A stretch of DNA of 64,000 nt from NCBI GenBank assembly GCA_035235625.1, contig CP141148.1, positions 28,397,057-28,461,056 of the forward strand. Direction: 5' to 3'. Shown piece by piece: positions 45,984-58,029 of the stretch (positions are counted from its first letter, which is position 1; each line of letters opens with the position of its first letter). Under the pieces are notes generated by a model, which saw nothing but the letters and a program-made list of their open reading frames with translations, had not been told where the DNA came from and did no database searches. Source of the stretch: Saururus chinensis (Eukaryota > Streptophyta > Magnoliopsida > Piperales > Saururaceae). The translations under genes were made by a program, and so were the position numbers.

Positions 45984-46551
45984 TGTTGATGGTAAAACAT
46001 AATTATGGAACTTAAGTGAAGAGCAATTCTGTCTTTGTGGCCTTAAGACCTAAGTTATAAATAGGTTTCATTAATGAGGCTGACGGATGTGTGGAGAAGA
46101 GTCCAATGTGAGAAGAGTTCTAGAGAAGAGATTTTAGAGCCGCCACGACCTGAAACCGAGAGGTTGACGCAGAGCAACACAGAGAGAAGGAAAACATGAA
46201 TTTCTGGGAGGAAGAAGTTGGAGTTTTCTTCTTGTGAATTGCGTAAGGAGCATTGCTGAGAAATCTTGTAATTCTCTTTTACTTTGATTCTCTATCTAGT
46301 GGAATTGTGTGATCCCATGGACGTAGGCAACAAAGTCGAACCACGTTAAATTCTCTTATATACTTTACTTTTTTGTTGGTGTTTCTAGATCCATTCTTCT
46401 GCAATACAAGCAGGGGAACAGTAGATTTATACTCTATTCACTTAGAACTTTAGAACAGTAAATATATACTTTATTCGGCCAGAACCAAAGTACAACATAC
46501 TTATATTCTGTTTGGCGAGGACTGTAGTTTTATTCCCCACATGCGGTTGGA
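45984..46551 (+). repeat. 3' LTR of copia element
   Basis: Begins TGTTGATGGTAAAACATAAT and ends TTATTCCCCACA, paired with 41739-42294. Confidence 0.92.
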
Positions 46552-46794
46552 CAAGTCTTACTATAACCCAAATCTTTCTCTATATATTTACACCCTTGTA
46601 TGGTCAAGTATAAGAAGATAGAAACATTTTTTTTACAATCTCAACTCTACTTGTACTTTTAGAGATCCTACAGTGAGTAACCTCACGCACAATCACCATG
46701 ATCCAATTCTTTGACGTCTGGTTTTTGGTGGTAGTCATAATTATCCAACTTCTCAGATTCCGAGGTTGATGTCAGTGTGGTGGCTTCATACATT
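46552..46794. other. Short spacer
   Basis: AT-rich sequence between the copia 3' LTR and the minus-strand coding remnant. No feature. Confidence 0.45.
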
Positions 46795-47095
46795 TCAAAT
46801 TTCAAATGGATCCTCATCCGGTTGAATGCTATGTTGGATGTAATTACTGTCTTGAGAGATTAATGACCCAGCAATTACCTCCTCCCGGACACCTCCAGGA
46901 GGTTCAAAGTAGTGCTTGGAGGTGCTAGGCCAGTAATCCCCTCAAAGATACTTCTTGTCTTCAACCTTTCTCTGTTTTTCGAATTTATAGTTAAGAGCAC
47001 GGTAGCATGGTAACATACATGCAAGTAAAGAACGTACAATTCAGGAGTAGCACACCCTTTTCTTCGTCTTTGGCCTTTTCCCACTTGTGGGTTCT
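46795..47095 (-). pseudogene. Unrecognised minus-strand coding remnant
   Basis: On the minus strand a frame reads about 50 codons without a stop, PSTSKHYFEPPGGVREEVIA followed by GSLISQDSNYIQHSI and QPDEDPFEI, ending at TGA (46797-46795). Just upstream, other frames hold [15 protein letters not shown]. The composition is protein-like and acidic near the end, as in a C-terminal exon, but I know no family. It may belong with the NodGS-like exon 500 bp away or be unrelated. Confidence 0.35.
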
Positions 47096-47538
47096 CCAAT
47101 AATTCTTAAACTCGTTATTAGTTCTTCCTCTCAATTTCCGAGCAATCCTAGACTATCACATGAACAACAAAGTGTTAACACGTACAGTATTATTTCCAAA
47201 TTTTGTTTTTGTCTTTCTGTCAAACTATATATGCACAATTTAACCACTCAAGTATCTTACCCATCATGGCAAAAATATACTGCGATAACGACTATCTCAC
47301 ATACACCAATGGAACATCTACATATTCACTCAATGCTCTTGGCAGTCTTTTAAGTTCAAAGACCAAGACAAAACAATTAACACGATGCAAATCATGACGA
47401 CTTTTGCAAGGCGATGATACGATGGACAATATAAATTTGGATGCTTAATCTAGTGACAAAATTGAAAAAAAAAAAACTAGAGAAATTCAACCAAAAAACC
47501 ATAGCAACACATAAGTAAGAAATGAAGTTAAGTTGTAC

Positions 47539-47772
47539 CAATGGGCTTCGGCAAGCTAAGTTTCTTCCGGAGAGCATCAATTCTAGTAGCAATTATTGAA
47601 ACCAACCCTAGGTATGGATTTGAACATCCATCAAAAGATTATTTTCTCAAAATTGTTCACAAGTTCATTTGACACTCCAGGCGGGCATGCAGTCCTCAAT
47701 GGAGCTTCTCTATTTTCATTTCCCCAACAATGATAGGCACCCCTCCATGTATTTGGTTGAATGTGATCATAA
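47539..47772 (-). pseudogene. Nodulin/glutamine synthetase-like (NodGS/FluG type) exon, frame-shifted
   Basis: One minus-strand exon of the glutamine synthetase catalytic domain found in plant NodGS/FluG-like proteins. These are amidohydrolase-GS fusion proteins of uncertain activity. Residues YDHIQPNTWRGAYHCWGNEN, REAPLRTACPPGVSNELVNN, then (after a shift) DGCSNPYLGLVSIIATRIDA and LRKKLSLPKPI match the family pattern. An acceptor (TGCAG, 47777-47773) and a donor (CCCATTG|GTACAA, 47538) flank it, so exon borders are preserved. One extra T in a TTTT run near 47634 shifts the frame. I could not find neighbouring exons, so it is probably a gene fragment. If other exons exist outside my reading, it could be a damaged host gene. 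Confidence 0.72.
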
Positions 47773-50430
47773 CTGCACTTCAGACATCAGTTTAAGACAT
47801 TAAAAATGTAAGTGAAGGGTTATACACATACAAAAGCAAATATGATTCTCAATGGTGCACAATGCATCAATTGCTAATGCAATTTACACTAAATTTCCTA
47901 TCCAAAGCAAGCCTCTTTTGATAAGATTACGAAAAAAAATGTAAGGAGAAACTTATACCCACTCATCTCTGGCAGAGAAAGAGAATATTTAAGTTAAGAG
48001 GACAAGGTTCCAAAAAGCATACGGTAAAATGGACACATGCTTTTAGAGAACCATAATCTGGGTTCTTTCTTTGGGTACTTCTATTAATCCCAATAAAAAA
48101 TTGATAGCTTTTTAAAATGCTCCCAAACCCACCCCTTGAAAAGCAGGAAATGGTGGATAACCAAATTACGCATTTGCACTTATTGACTCATCAATTGCAG
48201 GTAGCACTGTTTCATAATTGGTGGTTATCTTTGAGTCTTCAAAAAGAATATTTGCTTCACATCACAAACTCAATTTGCTATTTAAACCCCTCAATAGACT
48301 GATCAATAATAAAGTAATAATTATAATGAGTCGAGTACTTCACTATTTGGAAGTGGAGCAGTAAAAGCCAGTAGCCCAGGAAAATGAAGGCATTGAGGTG
48401 ATGTAATCCATACCCTCTTAAATCAATCTTACACTAAAATCTGTACCTAAGTAATATGTTTTAGGAAAGGCATAGCCAGCAGTGCTGAACACCAGGAAAG
48501 CAACAATTTGGTATCTAGCATTTGCACTATACATCAGAAGAAAGAAAACAAATTTGGTACTGGCAGAAATCTCTGAACAAATGGCAGTCAATTACTCAAG
48601 AGTGAAGACTGCTTTAGACGAACATGAACACCGACTTAGAAGTTTACTATTTTTACAGCAGTCATCGTGCTGTTGCTGTTGGCAACAAATCCAAATGATG
48701 TTGTACTAAGCACCATAAATTTATGCTAAAGAACTATATTTACCCATCCAATTAATTAGAGACATACAATTACTAGCAAATGTAATATAGAAGTTTAGAA
48801 GAAAGCAATAACTCTTTGATTCTCCAATTCTCTTGTAGATCTGGCTGGCTCCGTTGGCCTCTAGGACTCTTATCCTCGCCAAGTCTTCTTGCTCCTCCAA
48901 ACCGCCATGGCCGTGTCATCAAAATTTGTATTAAAATTTGTAGTTTAATTAATATTTTATTTAAAATTAATATAGAAAATAAATATAAAAAAATTAATTA
49001 CTTTTATTATAACTAAAATTAGGTATTTATATACTAAAATTTTAAAATAATGACATAAGTATATGCCTTAAACTATGGAAAAGAATTTACCATAATTAAA
49101 AATATAATGATAATAATATAATAAAAAGTTTCTTAAAGTTCTCTCATTTTTTCTCCTAATTAACCCTTAATAAAGTTTATTCCCCTACTCAATGGCTCAT
49201 CAGTTTTCTTATTGCTCACAAAACAAGTCAACCTCAATACATGTGTAATGTCATCACATAGGGGATCCAAAGGATTTCTAAAATAAAACAATGGTGAGTT
49301 TAAACTCAGTATAATTTTAAAAATAATTACATTAATGCCCAAACACATACTTCAACATTTAAATCAAATTCCTTAAGCAACGATAATGTACATATATCTC
49401 AAAAGTACATCAAAAGTCATACAAATCATATTTGTGTAATATAATCTCATAATTACATCCAAAATAAGTTTCAATATGATAGAAATCAGAGTTATAAAAA
49501 AATATATTTGCCAGTTACCTAATACCTGATGCATGAACCTGACATTTTAAACTGGAGATACCAAAATAATACATGGTCAGCTAGTGCACACATACATGGC
49601 CAACCTGGACTCTAACTTTAAATTTTTCAAAAATATAAACATCTTAGTCATCTCAACCCAGGGGATAAATAATCTATCCTTTCGGACGTAAAACTTTGTC
49701 TATTGGACGTAAAAACCTAATTTTGAATGAAAAACTGATTCAATAAACCTCTAATATAGTTAATCTGGCAACTATAGAAAACTTTGACTAACCGCTACTA
49801 ATCTATAGTTTATAAATCTAATTCTTGATGCAATGAATTATAAACATAATTACATATGTAACCTTAAGTAATCATTCTATTTCGTGTAAGATAGAATTCA
49901 GTAAATAAGATCTTATATGTTAAGACATACATGTAACATGGATTCACTATATTAACATTACACATGTGCATATATAAGAAACCCTAATATACCTCAATCA
50001 TACATAACATATTATGTGCAAATGAATGTAAAAAAAATATAAGGAAAAATCTATAAAATATAATTATCATCCATTCTTCATCAAAAAGTAAGTTTAACCA
50101 TATCAAACAAGGTATTAATGTAATAAATCAAACTTAAAATGAAAACCCCTTACTTCTAAATAACATAGAATTACTTTAATTTGCTCTCTAGATCAAGGAA
50201 TCCCTAATAAGAAATTAGGATTTATTAGCCTTAAGCATAAACTACAATTATTCTACCAAATTAAGACTCAACATACCCCTTCATAATCAAATGTACATGT
50301 GCAACATGCGTATGTGCTCAATTCCACAAACAAATATATGCATTCATTACAATAAGCAAGTATAACATGAACTACATAATCTTCAACATGAGTTCTATGT
50401 AATATGAATATCCTTTAATACATTCACTAT
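47773..50430. other. AT-rich spacer
   Basis: No convincing gene. A short GC-richer patch at 48838-48920 reads LARIRVLEANGASQIYKRIG on the minus strand and may be an exon scrap. From 49000 to 50430 the sequence is about 70% A+T with no recognisable ends or repeats. Confidence 0.45.
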
Positions 50431-51530
50431 CACTACAACAAATTACAGTATTAGTGACACTTGTAAGCGTCGCTAATAATACTATAAGCATTGCTAATGC
50501 GTATTAGCAACGCTTAAAATGCATCTCTAAATGCGTGGATAAAACTGCATCGCTATTGCTTATTAACGACGCTTATCATTAAGTGTCGCTAATAGTCTAA
50601 CATTAGCGACACTTAGATAAGCGTCACTAAATACCTTTTTTTTTTACGACACATAATTATGTGTCACTACTGCGTAATTGTTAGCGACGCTTAAAATTAA
50701 GTGTCGTTAATAGTTACGTATTAGTGATGCTTGACTATGCGTCGCTAATAATAAAAAAATAGTAAAAAATTTGAATAAAATAATGAAAAAGTGTCACTAA
50801 TAAAAAAAATAAATAAATAATTTATTTTTCTATTAGCAACATTTTTTAAAGGGTCGCTAATATGAAAAAAAAATTAAAAATACAGAAATTCTTTAGTGAT
50901 GCTTTCCACAAGCATCGCTAATGACTTCAAAAATTATAAAAAATTACTCCGCCTGTGGGGGATAATGAGGTGGGGGGTGATTGGGGAGAGGGTGGATGTG
51001 GTGCCAGATTTCGGCCCCCGAGCCCCTCATCTGGTCTGTCAACCAGAGGAGGGGGGGACCGGGTGTAGGGGGGAGAGCTTGGGAGAGGGGGTGCAAGAAG
51101 CCAAGTTCGACCCCCACAGCCCATTCCTCCGGTTTGTTGACTATAGGAGGGGGGAACCGGGAGCATGGGGGGAGGGGGAGAAAACAAAGAGGGGGAGGGG
51201 GGAGCCGGATTCTGGCCCCCAGAGCCACCCACTAGGGAGAGTGGGAGGGAGGAGGGGAAGGAGTGTGGAGGGAGAGATCCCGGGAGAGAGAGAGAGAGAG
51301 GAGGATGCTGGTCGCTGGGGTGGAGGAGGTTGTCGGGGAGGAGGCATCACCGGGGTGGGGGATGGTAGCCGGGGGCTGTCCGTAAGTGGGGGGAGGATGA
51401 TGTATGGTGGGAGGGGGTTAAAAAGACCGGCGCAGGCAAAATTCACCTGCACACAAAATTTTCCCACTCGGGTGAAATTCGCTCATGCCTTTTTTTGCAA
51501 CGCTTCCTCTAGAAGCGTCACAAGAAGCTA
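50431..51530 (+). mobile_element. CACTA (En/Spm) element, left end, right end not found
   Basis: Begins CACTACAACAAATTA, a standard plant CACTA terminus. About 15 copies of the subterminal word (T)TAGCGACGCTTA / AAGCGTCGCTAAT in both orientations follow between 50455 and 50930, as usual for binding of the CACTA transposase. A single GCAACGCTT/GAAGCGTCAC pair near 51500 suggests the other subterminal region. I found no TTGTAGTG right terminus and no transposase genes. The interior (50940-51470) is G-rich. A non-autonomous or end-deleted copy. Confidence 0.75.
51000..51245 (+). repeat. G-rich tandem repeat, about 100 bp x 2.5, in the CACTA interior
   Basis: Units with TTCGGCCCCCGAG, TTCGACCCCCACAG and TTCTGGCCCCCAGAG at 51010, 51106 and 51210 share GAGGGGGG(A)ACCGGG and GGGGGGAG runs. 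Many G-runs of four or more lie within 250 bp on the + strand. Open frames on both strands follow from the composition. Confidence 0.75.
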
Positions 51531-51907
51531 AAAAGAGGGAGAGAGGGAGTGGAGAGAAAAGAGGGGAAAGAGGAGGAGAGATAAAGAGAGAGGAGAGAGA
51601 AAGGAGGGGAGAGAGAGAGGAGATAAAGAGCGGAGGGGAGAGGGAGGAGAGAGAGAGAGAGAGGAGGAGTTATAAACATTATTACTTAATTATAATTATA
51701 AAAAATGAACATTGCTATTGTCAAAATACTGTTACAAGAGCGTGCAAGTGAAAGTGTGAAACACAAAGATTCCCTTAAAAATCAATATCAAACAATCCTT
51801 CCCTTAAAAACAAGGGATGCATGCCAAGACTCTTGAGTCTAGCCTGGAGGTGCATGTTGCAATCATCTTCGTACCTTCGCATTTAAGAAAAAGATTCTCT
51901 CTATCAT
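51530..51907. other. GA-rich repeat and short spacer
   Basis: 51530-51665 is a GAGAGG/GGGGAGA simple repeat on the + strand. The rest is AT-rich spacer up to the copia LTR. Confidence 0.6.
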
Positions 51908-52934
51908 TGTTGGACCATCGTATGGGCTCGGGCCTGGTTTGGTCCAATTTGTCGCGGTCCGGGTGAACCGATATGGGTCATGAGGTACAAGGGTGGCGGG
52001 CGCAGACATGCCAACACCACATGCTCCCTCGTTACACATAATTCGAATGAGACCCACACATGTCACACACGTACACTAGACATACATCTAGGTGTGCATT
52101 TACACATTGTGGGGGCCCAGTACCGCAAATTAGGTGTCGAGGGTGGGACCCGTGGTTAGCGAGGGGTTGTCCTTGTCGCGGGCTTGGCCGTGTGTAGGGG
52201 TCCAGGCCTCCGTAGGCTCTGTGTGACGGAGCCCGCACCTGTTGTGTTTGAACCTCTATTAGAAACCGGAAGAATTCTAGATTGCAGGCCCAATTTAATC
52301 AAAGCTCAATTTAGGCCCGTTCTATATTTGGAAAGTAAGGGAATTGAATAAAGGGAGAGAATAATTGAGAATATTCTCTCTTATTCTCATTCCCAATTTG
52401 AATGGGGCATTCCCCTCTTGTGGATCAAGATTTCTAGATTCATCCCCTATCTCTCTCTCTAGGTCGCCGCCCCTCTCTTGGTGTTTTGCTACTCCATTGG
52501 AGAAGCCGTTGGTCGCTCCTTCTCTTCCCTATCCAAGGCTTTGTAGGCGGGCTGAAAGGAAAGAGAGGACTCTTCTTCATCGCTGATTCGCTTTGAGGAT
52601 TGATTGGGCTGAGATCTTGCAACGTTTTCTTCACCAAGCAAGGTGTAGAGGGATCAACACATAGGTAACTCTCTCTAACACTTTATATGCTTAGATCTAT
52701 CCATTGGCGTGCTAGATCTGTGTGAGGAGGGCGTGCTAGGGCTGGTTTGGCCCAGGTCAGTTTGTCATCGCTCCTATTTTGAATATCTCCCTTTGATTAA
52801 TTGTTTTATGTTGCATATTTATTGCTAATTTGTTTTAGTTATACATGCTTATGGTGTAGATTTGTTAAAGTTTGAATTTTGATGTGCACCAACCTCTCCC
52901 ACCATAGCTTCCACTGCTAGCCGGCCACTCTACA
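51908..52934 (+). repeat. 5' LTR of the large copia element
   Basis: Begins TGTTGGACCATCGTATGGGC and ends CCGGCCACTCTACA, 1,027 bp. Contains GTGGTTAGCGAGGGGTTG and the CTCTCTTATTC block shared with the other copies. Confidence 0.92.
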
Positions 52935-52935
52935 G

Positions 52936-52948
52936 TGGTATCAAAGCC
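52936..52948 (+). promoter_or_regulatory. Primer-binding site, tRNA-Met type
   Basis: TGGTATCAAAGCC starts one base after the 5' LTR and differs little from the plant initiator tRNA-Met complement TGGTATCAGAGC. Confidence 0.85.
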
Positions 52949-53444
52949 ATTTGGGGGAGTTTTAGTCACTGGTTTGATCAAGATCCAATCCAATTTACCC
53001 GATCTAGGTTTAGATTGGTTAAATTGGGGATTTTAACCTAAATTGTTTGATCTACCCTTTCTAATCAAAGGGTTTTGATATTGAATTGGAGTTAACTGTT
53101 TTATGCATGTTTTCATAAGTTTTTTATGTCTGGATGCACGTGATTAGAGTTGAAATTGCATTTTAGTGCATGTTTGTATGCATGAGGGCATAGTGGTAAT
53201 TTCACCACATAGAATTTTGTGCAAATTCTTTTTTTGTGATCACAATTAGGCACACACTCCTTGCTGGACAGTAAGGATATTTTGAATTATTTATTGTGAT
53301 AATAAATTTAATTTAATTGGTTAATGGAGTAAATTGACCAAAATAGCCCTACAGAGATTTTGGACAATTCACATGTGCATTGTGTGTGCTTAATGTTGTT
53401 TTGTCCAGATCTTTTTTATTCACTATGTTGATAACATGGTTTAG

Positions 53445-53700
53445 TTGCTTTGGTAATTTTTTGGTGTGCCTTTGAGGGTAGAAAAGACCAAAACAGCCCT
53501 AGGGGCTTTTTGTTATTTTACACCAAAACTTTTTTATACAGAATCTTAATTTCCAACAATGTTCAAAATTGTTATTTTCTAGAATACAACTTTGTAAAAT
53601 TTTCTATGATTAATTTTGGTGTGCCCTTAAGGGTGGAAATGACCAAAATAGCCCTAGGGGCATTTTAGTAAATATACACCAAAAATTTTCTAGATAGAAG
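53445..53700 (+). repeat. Diverged direct duplication in the element leader
   Basis: The block TTTTGGTGTGCC..GAGGGT, ACCAAAA.AGCCCTAGGGG and ACACCAAAA occurs near 53456 and again near 53612 in the untranslated leader before gag. Confidence 0.7.
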
Positions 53701-56700
53701 TTTAAAATTCCAGTAGCCTCCAATTATGTTTATTTACTAATTTGTATGCTGGGTTAGGTTTTTTGGGAATTCTAAATTCATAAAACACATAGATACCTAA
53801 TTAGGGTAATTTCCTTTAAGGGGTTAAGGGGTAGTTAGGGTTATTTCCGAAAAGTAACCTAAACCTTAATTAGGATATTCTAAATAAGGTAACTCAGCAT
53901 AATATACTCTATTGTCCCTAAGCTTATACTTAGATTTAGAGTTTATCTAAGTACCTATCTTTGAAGCAGTCAACCTACCATAAAAATTACTAATTTCATG
54001 TTTACTACCTGTTTTTCTTGTATATTATCAATGGCTTCCAAAATCGTTACTACCAAGTTAGGAAAAATTAAGAAGCTTAATGCTGATAACTATCTGGTGT
54101 GGAAGAGAAGGATTCACCACATTCTTACTCTTTCTGATCTTGCTCATATACTTGAGTAGGTCATTGAGCCACCACCAGAGGGTACATCAGCTGATCAGTT
54201 TAAAACACTTGAGAAGCTGAGGGATGATGATAATAAGGCTAGGTCCACCATTCTTACTTTCATGGAGCCTAAGATAGAAAGGTTCTCTGAAAAGTATAAG
54301 AATGTCAGAGAGATGCTGGATGCAGTTCTATGAGGTATGGGGAGCAGATTGAGGGTCATAAGAGGATGCGATACTCTAAATACCAAAATTCCAGGATGAG
54401 GGAGGGAGATTATGTGAATGAGCACCTGAGTACCATGTCTATCTTGCTGATGACTTGGAGACACAGGAGGACCCCATCTCCGAGGGAATCTAAGTGTCAA
54501 CAGTGTTGAACAACCTTCCCAAATCTTGGGAGAGTGTAGTGATCTATCTGAACATGAGTAACTAGAAGATCATAATGGAGGCTCTCACTGCCAAGCTTAG
54601 GCTTGAGAAAGAAAGGAGGAACCATGTGCAGGCTTCTGGGGGTGCTGTTACTGCCAACCTGGTACACAACTCTAGTGGGGTCAAGAAAGGTGGACAGGGT
54701 CCTGGTCCCTCTAAGAAAGCTTTCAAGAAGAAGGAGAAGAAGCCTGAGAACAAGGGCACTGGAAAAGGGAATGACAAACCCGAAGGTACATGTTTCAAGT
54801 GTGGCCAAATGGGTCACTTCGAGGCTAACTGTCCCCAGAAGGATAACCATTCAAGGAAGGACAAGGGCAAGAGCGAGGATATTGTCTGTGTTGTCTCTGA
54901 AGTGATGCTTCCTGACATTAAGGAGAAGACTTGGTGGCTAGATTCAGGAGCTACTATGCATGTTTCCCACTCTAGGGGAACTAGGGGCAAGATGGCCAAT
55001 CTGATTCCAGGCCAGAATAAAGTCTTCATGGGGAACAACACGTACTGCGAGGTGGAGGCTATGGGGAGCTACAAGATTCCTCTAAAGAGTGGGTCTAACC
55101 TAATCCTGACAAATGTGCTCTTTGCTCCCTCCATTAGGAGAAACCTGATTTCAATCCCTATTCTGACCAAGAAGGGGTTTGAGGTTAGGTTCAAGGGGAG
55201 TAAGGCAACTGTGGGCAAGGGTGGGACCGTTTTATTTACTGCTTCTTCAATTAATGGATTGTACTGCTTAGATGTAATGAACTCTATTGAATCTAATGAA
55301 ATAAGCGTTTCTGAGTATATTGTTTTGTCTGTGGATGATGTCTTGCTTTGGCATATGTGTTTGTGCCATGTAAATATAAATAAACTACATAGGATGTCGA
55401 GCGCTAGGTTATTACCCAAAATATCCAAAGACCTACATGTGTATGAGGATTGTTTATCGGGTAAGATGAGCAGGCAATTCTTCCAAAAGGGACAAAGGGC
55501 AAATGAACTGTTAGGAGTGGTACATTCTGATATATGTGGGCCCCTTAATGTTCAGACCCATAGAGGTATGATGTATTTTATTACGTTCATTGATGACTAT
55601 TCAAGATTCAGGTACATGTATTTAATATGCAAGAACTCTGATTTCTTAAATAAATTCAAGGAATTTAAAGCTGAGGTAGAGACTTAGTTAGGCAGGAAAG
55701 TAAAAATCCTGAGGACTAACAGGGGTGGCGAGTACACTTCTAACCTGTTAAAAGATTTCTGTATAGATCAGGGAATAGTTCACTAGTACACCCTACCATA
55801 CACTTCACAGCAAAATGGAGTGGCAGAAAGGCGTAATAGGACTCTTATGTACATGGTAAGGTTCATGTTAAATCACTCTGAGTTAGGAACTAACTTCTGG
55901 GGTGAGGCTTTAGACAACATCGTGTACATCCTTAATTGTGTACCAACAAAGGTAGTCCAACGGATACCTTATGAGTTATAGACGGGTCGATGTCCAAACT
56001 TAGGGCCTCTTAGAGTGTGGGGGTCTAGGGCACACGTAAAGGTGCTTGACCAACATAGGTCAAAGCTAGACCCCAAGACCATAAAGTGCAACTTTATTGG
56101 TCACTGTGATCACTCTAAGGGGTACCGATTTGTAGTTCACTACACAGATGGGACAGTGGGGGTTGTTGAGTCTAGAGACGCTTATTTCTTAAAAGAAGAA
56201 TTAAACCCCAAAATTCCTAACAAGAAAGTTGATTTATTCGAGGTGGTTAAGGAGGCTGGTCCTAGCACTTCTCTAGAGGAAGTAATAGGATCAGATCAAA
56301 ACCAAACTGAACCTGAACCCAGGGCATTGAGGGAGAGAAGACCTTCAATTCTGTTGAGTGACTTCTATACAATACTAGGGGAAGATAACATCACGTTAGA
56401 TGAACCTATTCTAGATGACCTTATTACCTTTGAGCAAGCTTTAAGTCTTGTAGACGCTCAAGAATGACAGGTTGCTATTCAAGAAGAGATGGATTCTATC
56501 CTATAGAACAAGGTCTGGAAGATAGTGGATCCACCTAAAGGGCGAAAGCCCATTGGGTGTAAATGGATCTTCAAAAAGAAGCTTAAGGCTGATGGGTCTA
56601 TAGATAAGTACAAGGCGAGATTAGTGGCCAAGGGGCTCACCCAAGTGTATGGGATGGACTTCAAGGAGACATACTCACCGGTGTCAAGATTTGACTCGAT

Positions 56701-58029
56701 TAGATGTCTCTTACCATGCGTTGCTTACTTTGATTTAGAGTTGCACCAAATGGATGTAAAGACTGCCTTCCTAAATGGAGATTCAGATGAGGAAATTTAC
56801 ATGGAACAACCTGAGGGTTATGTGATTCCTGGAGAAGAACACAAGGTGTGCAAACTCATAAAATCATTGTATGGCCTAAAACAATCTCCCAGGCAATGGT
56901 ACTTCACTTTTCACAAAGTGATTAGTGAGTATGGGTTCATAGTAAACGAACACAATCATTGTGTCTATACCTTCCGGGATGGGACTAGGTATATGACGCT
57001 ATATCTGTATGTAGATGACATACTGTTGATGAGGAATGACCATAGTAGGATAGTCAGTTTAAAAGAGTGGCTCAAAACCGAGCTTGAGATGAAAGACATG
57101 GGTGAGGTGTCTTACATCCTCGATATGAAAATTAATAGAGATAGAAAAGCTAGGAAGCTTAGTATATCTCAAGAGTCATATATAGAGAGCATTCTTAAAC
57201 ACTTCAATGTCATTGGTTGGAAAACCATTGAATCCCCTATTTACAAGGGTATTGTATTGTCTAAGGGTATGGCTCCTCGGACAGAGGAAGACCGACTCCG
57301 GATAGAGTTAGTGCCATATGCACAGGCTATTGGCAGCTTGATGTATGTCATGACTTGTACTCGACCTGATCTGAGTTTTGTGGTAAGCTTGTTAAGCCGT
57401 TACCAAGCAGACCCCGGTCTTCAACACTGACAAGCAGTGAATAGGGTATTTCGGTACCTATTAGGGTCTAAGAGTTTAAAACTCACCTATTAGGCAGAAA
57501 GTCTATCATTGGCTGGATATAGTGATTCAGACTATGCAGGGGATCCAGATGATAGGAAATCCACTGTTGGATATGTCTTCATGTTTGGAGGTGGTGCTAT
57601 ATCGTGGGCAAGCAAGAAACAAAAGAGTGTTTCTAAGTCTACGATGGAAGCTAAGTTTTATACATGCAATATTGCAACTTCCCAAGCAGTTTGGATTAAG
57701 GAGTTTCTAAAAAAATTGAGGCTAGAAAACTGGATTGATGCTCTTGTCCAGATATATTGCGATAATCTGGCTACAGTGTCGACACTTAAGAATGGGGAGA
57801 TCAGTGCCAGAGGTAAGCACATTGAGGTGCATTACTATTACATCTTCGACATGCTATAGAGAGGAAAAGTGACTGTGAGTCATCTTCCTACTTCTGAGAT
57901 GTTGGCAGATCTGTTTATTAAGGCCTTAACAACGGATCTATTTTCAAAGCACACTCATCGCATTGGTCTTCGACAGGACTAGCGTCGGTCGTTGTTGGAC
58001 CATATGAGCCCTTCACCCATAGTGGGGGA

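Larger units (their letters stand above)
41739..46551 (+). mobile_element. Ty1/copia retrotransposon with both LTRs, broken
   Basis: Fossil element with LTRs at 41739-42294 and 45984-46551, a primer-binding site (TGGTATCGGAGC) after the 5' LTR and a polypurine-like tract (AAGTGGGATA) before the 3' LTR. Parts in order: gag (about 42310-42790, zinc knuckle near 43030), protease (about 43150-43280), integrase (about 43555-44180), a reverse transcriptase remnant (YVDNMLIVG near 44868) and RNase H (DSDYGGN near 45385 to about 45830). The order is copia-type. The interior is shorter than in a full element and is broken at about ten or more places. The LTRs differ by roughly 10% by eye, an age of a few million years under usual plant rates. 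The 5-bp flanks (TATGA, TGCGG) do not match. Confidence 0.93.

Noticed and set aside
50896-51531. 211-codon Gly/Arg/Glu-rich frame
   Set aside because: Composition of the G-rich CACTA interior; minus-strand Pro-rich frames are equally open.
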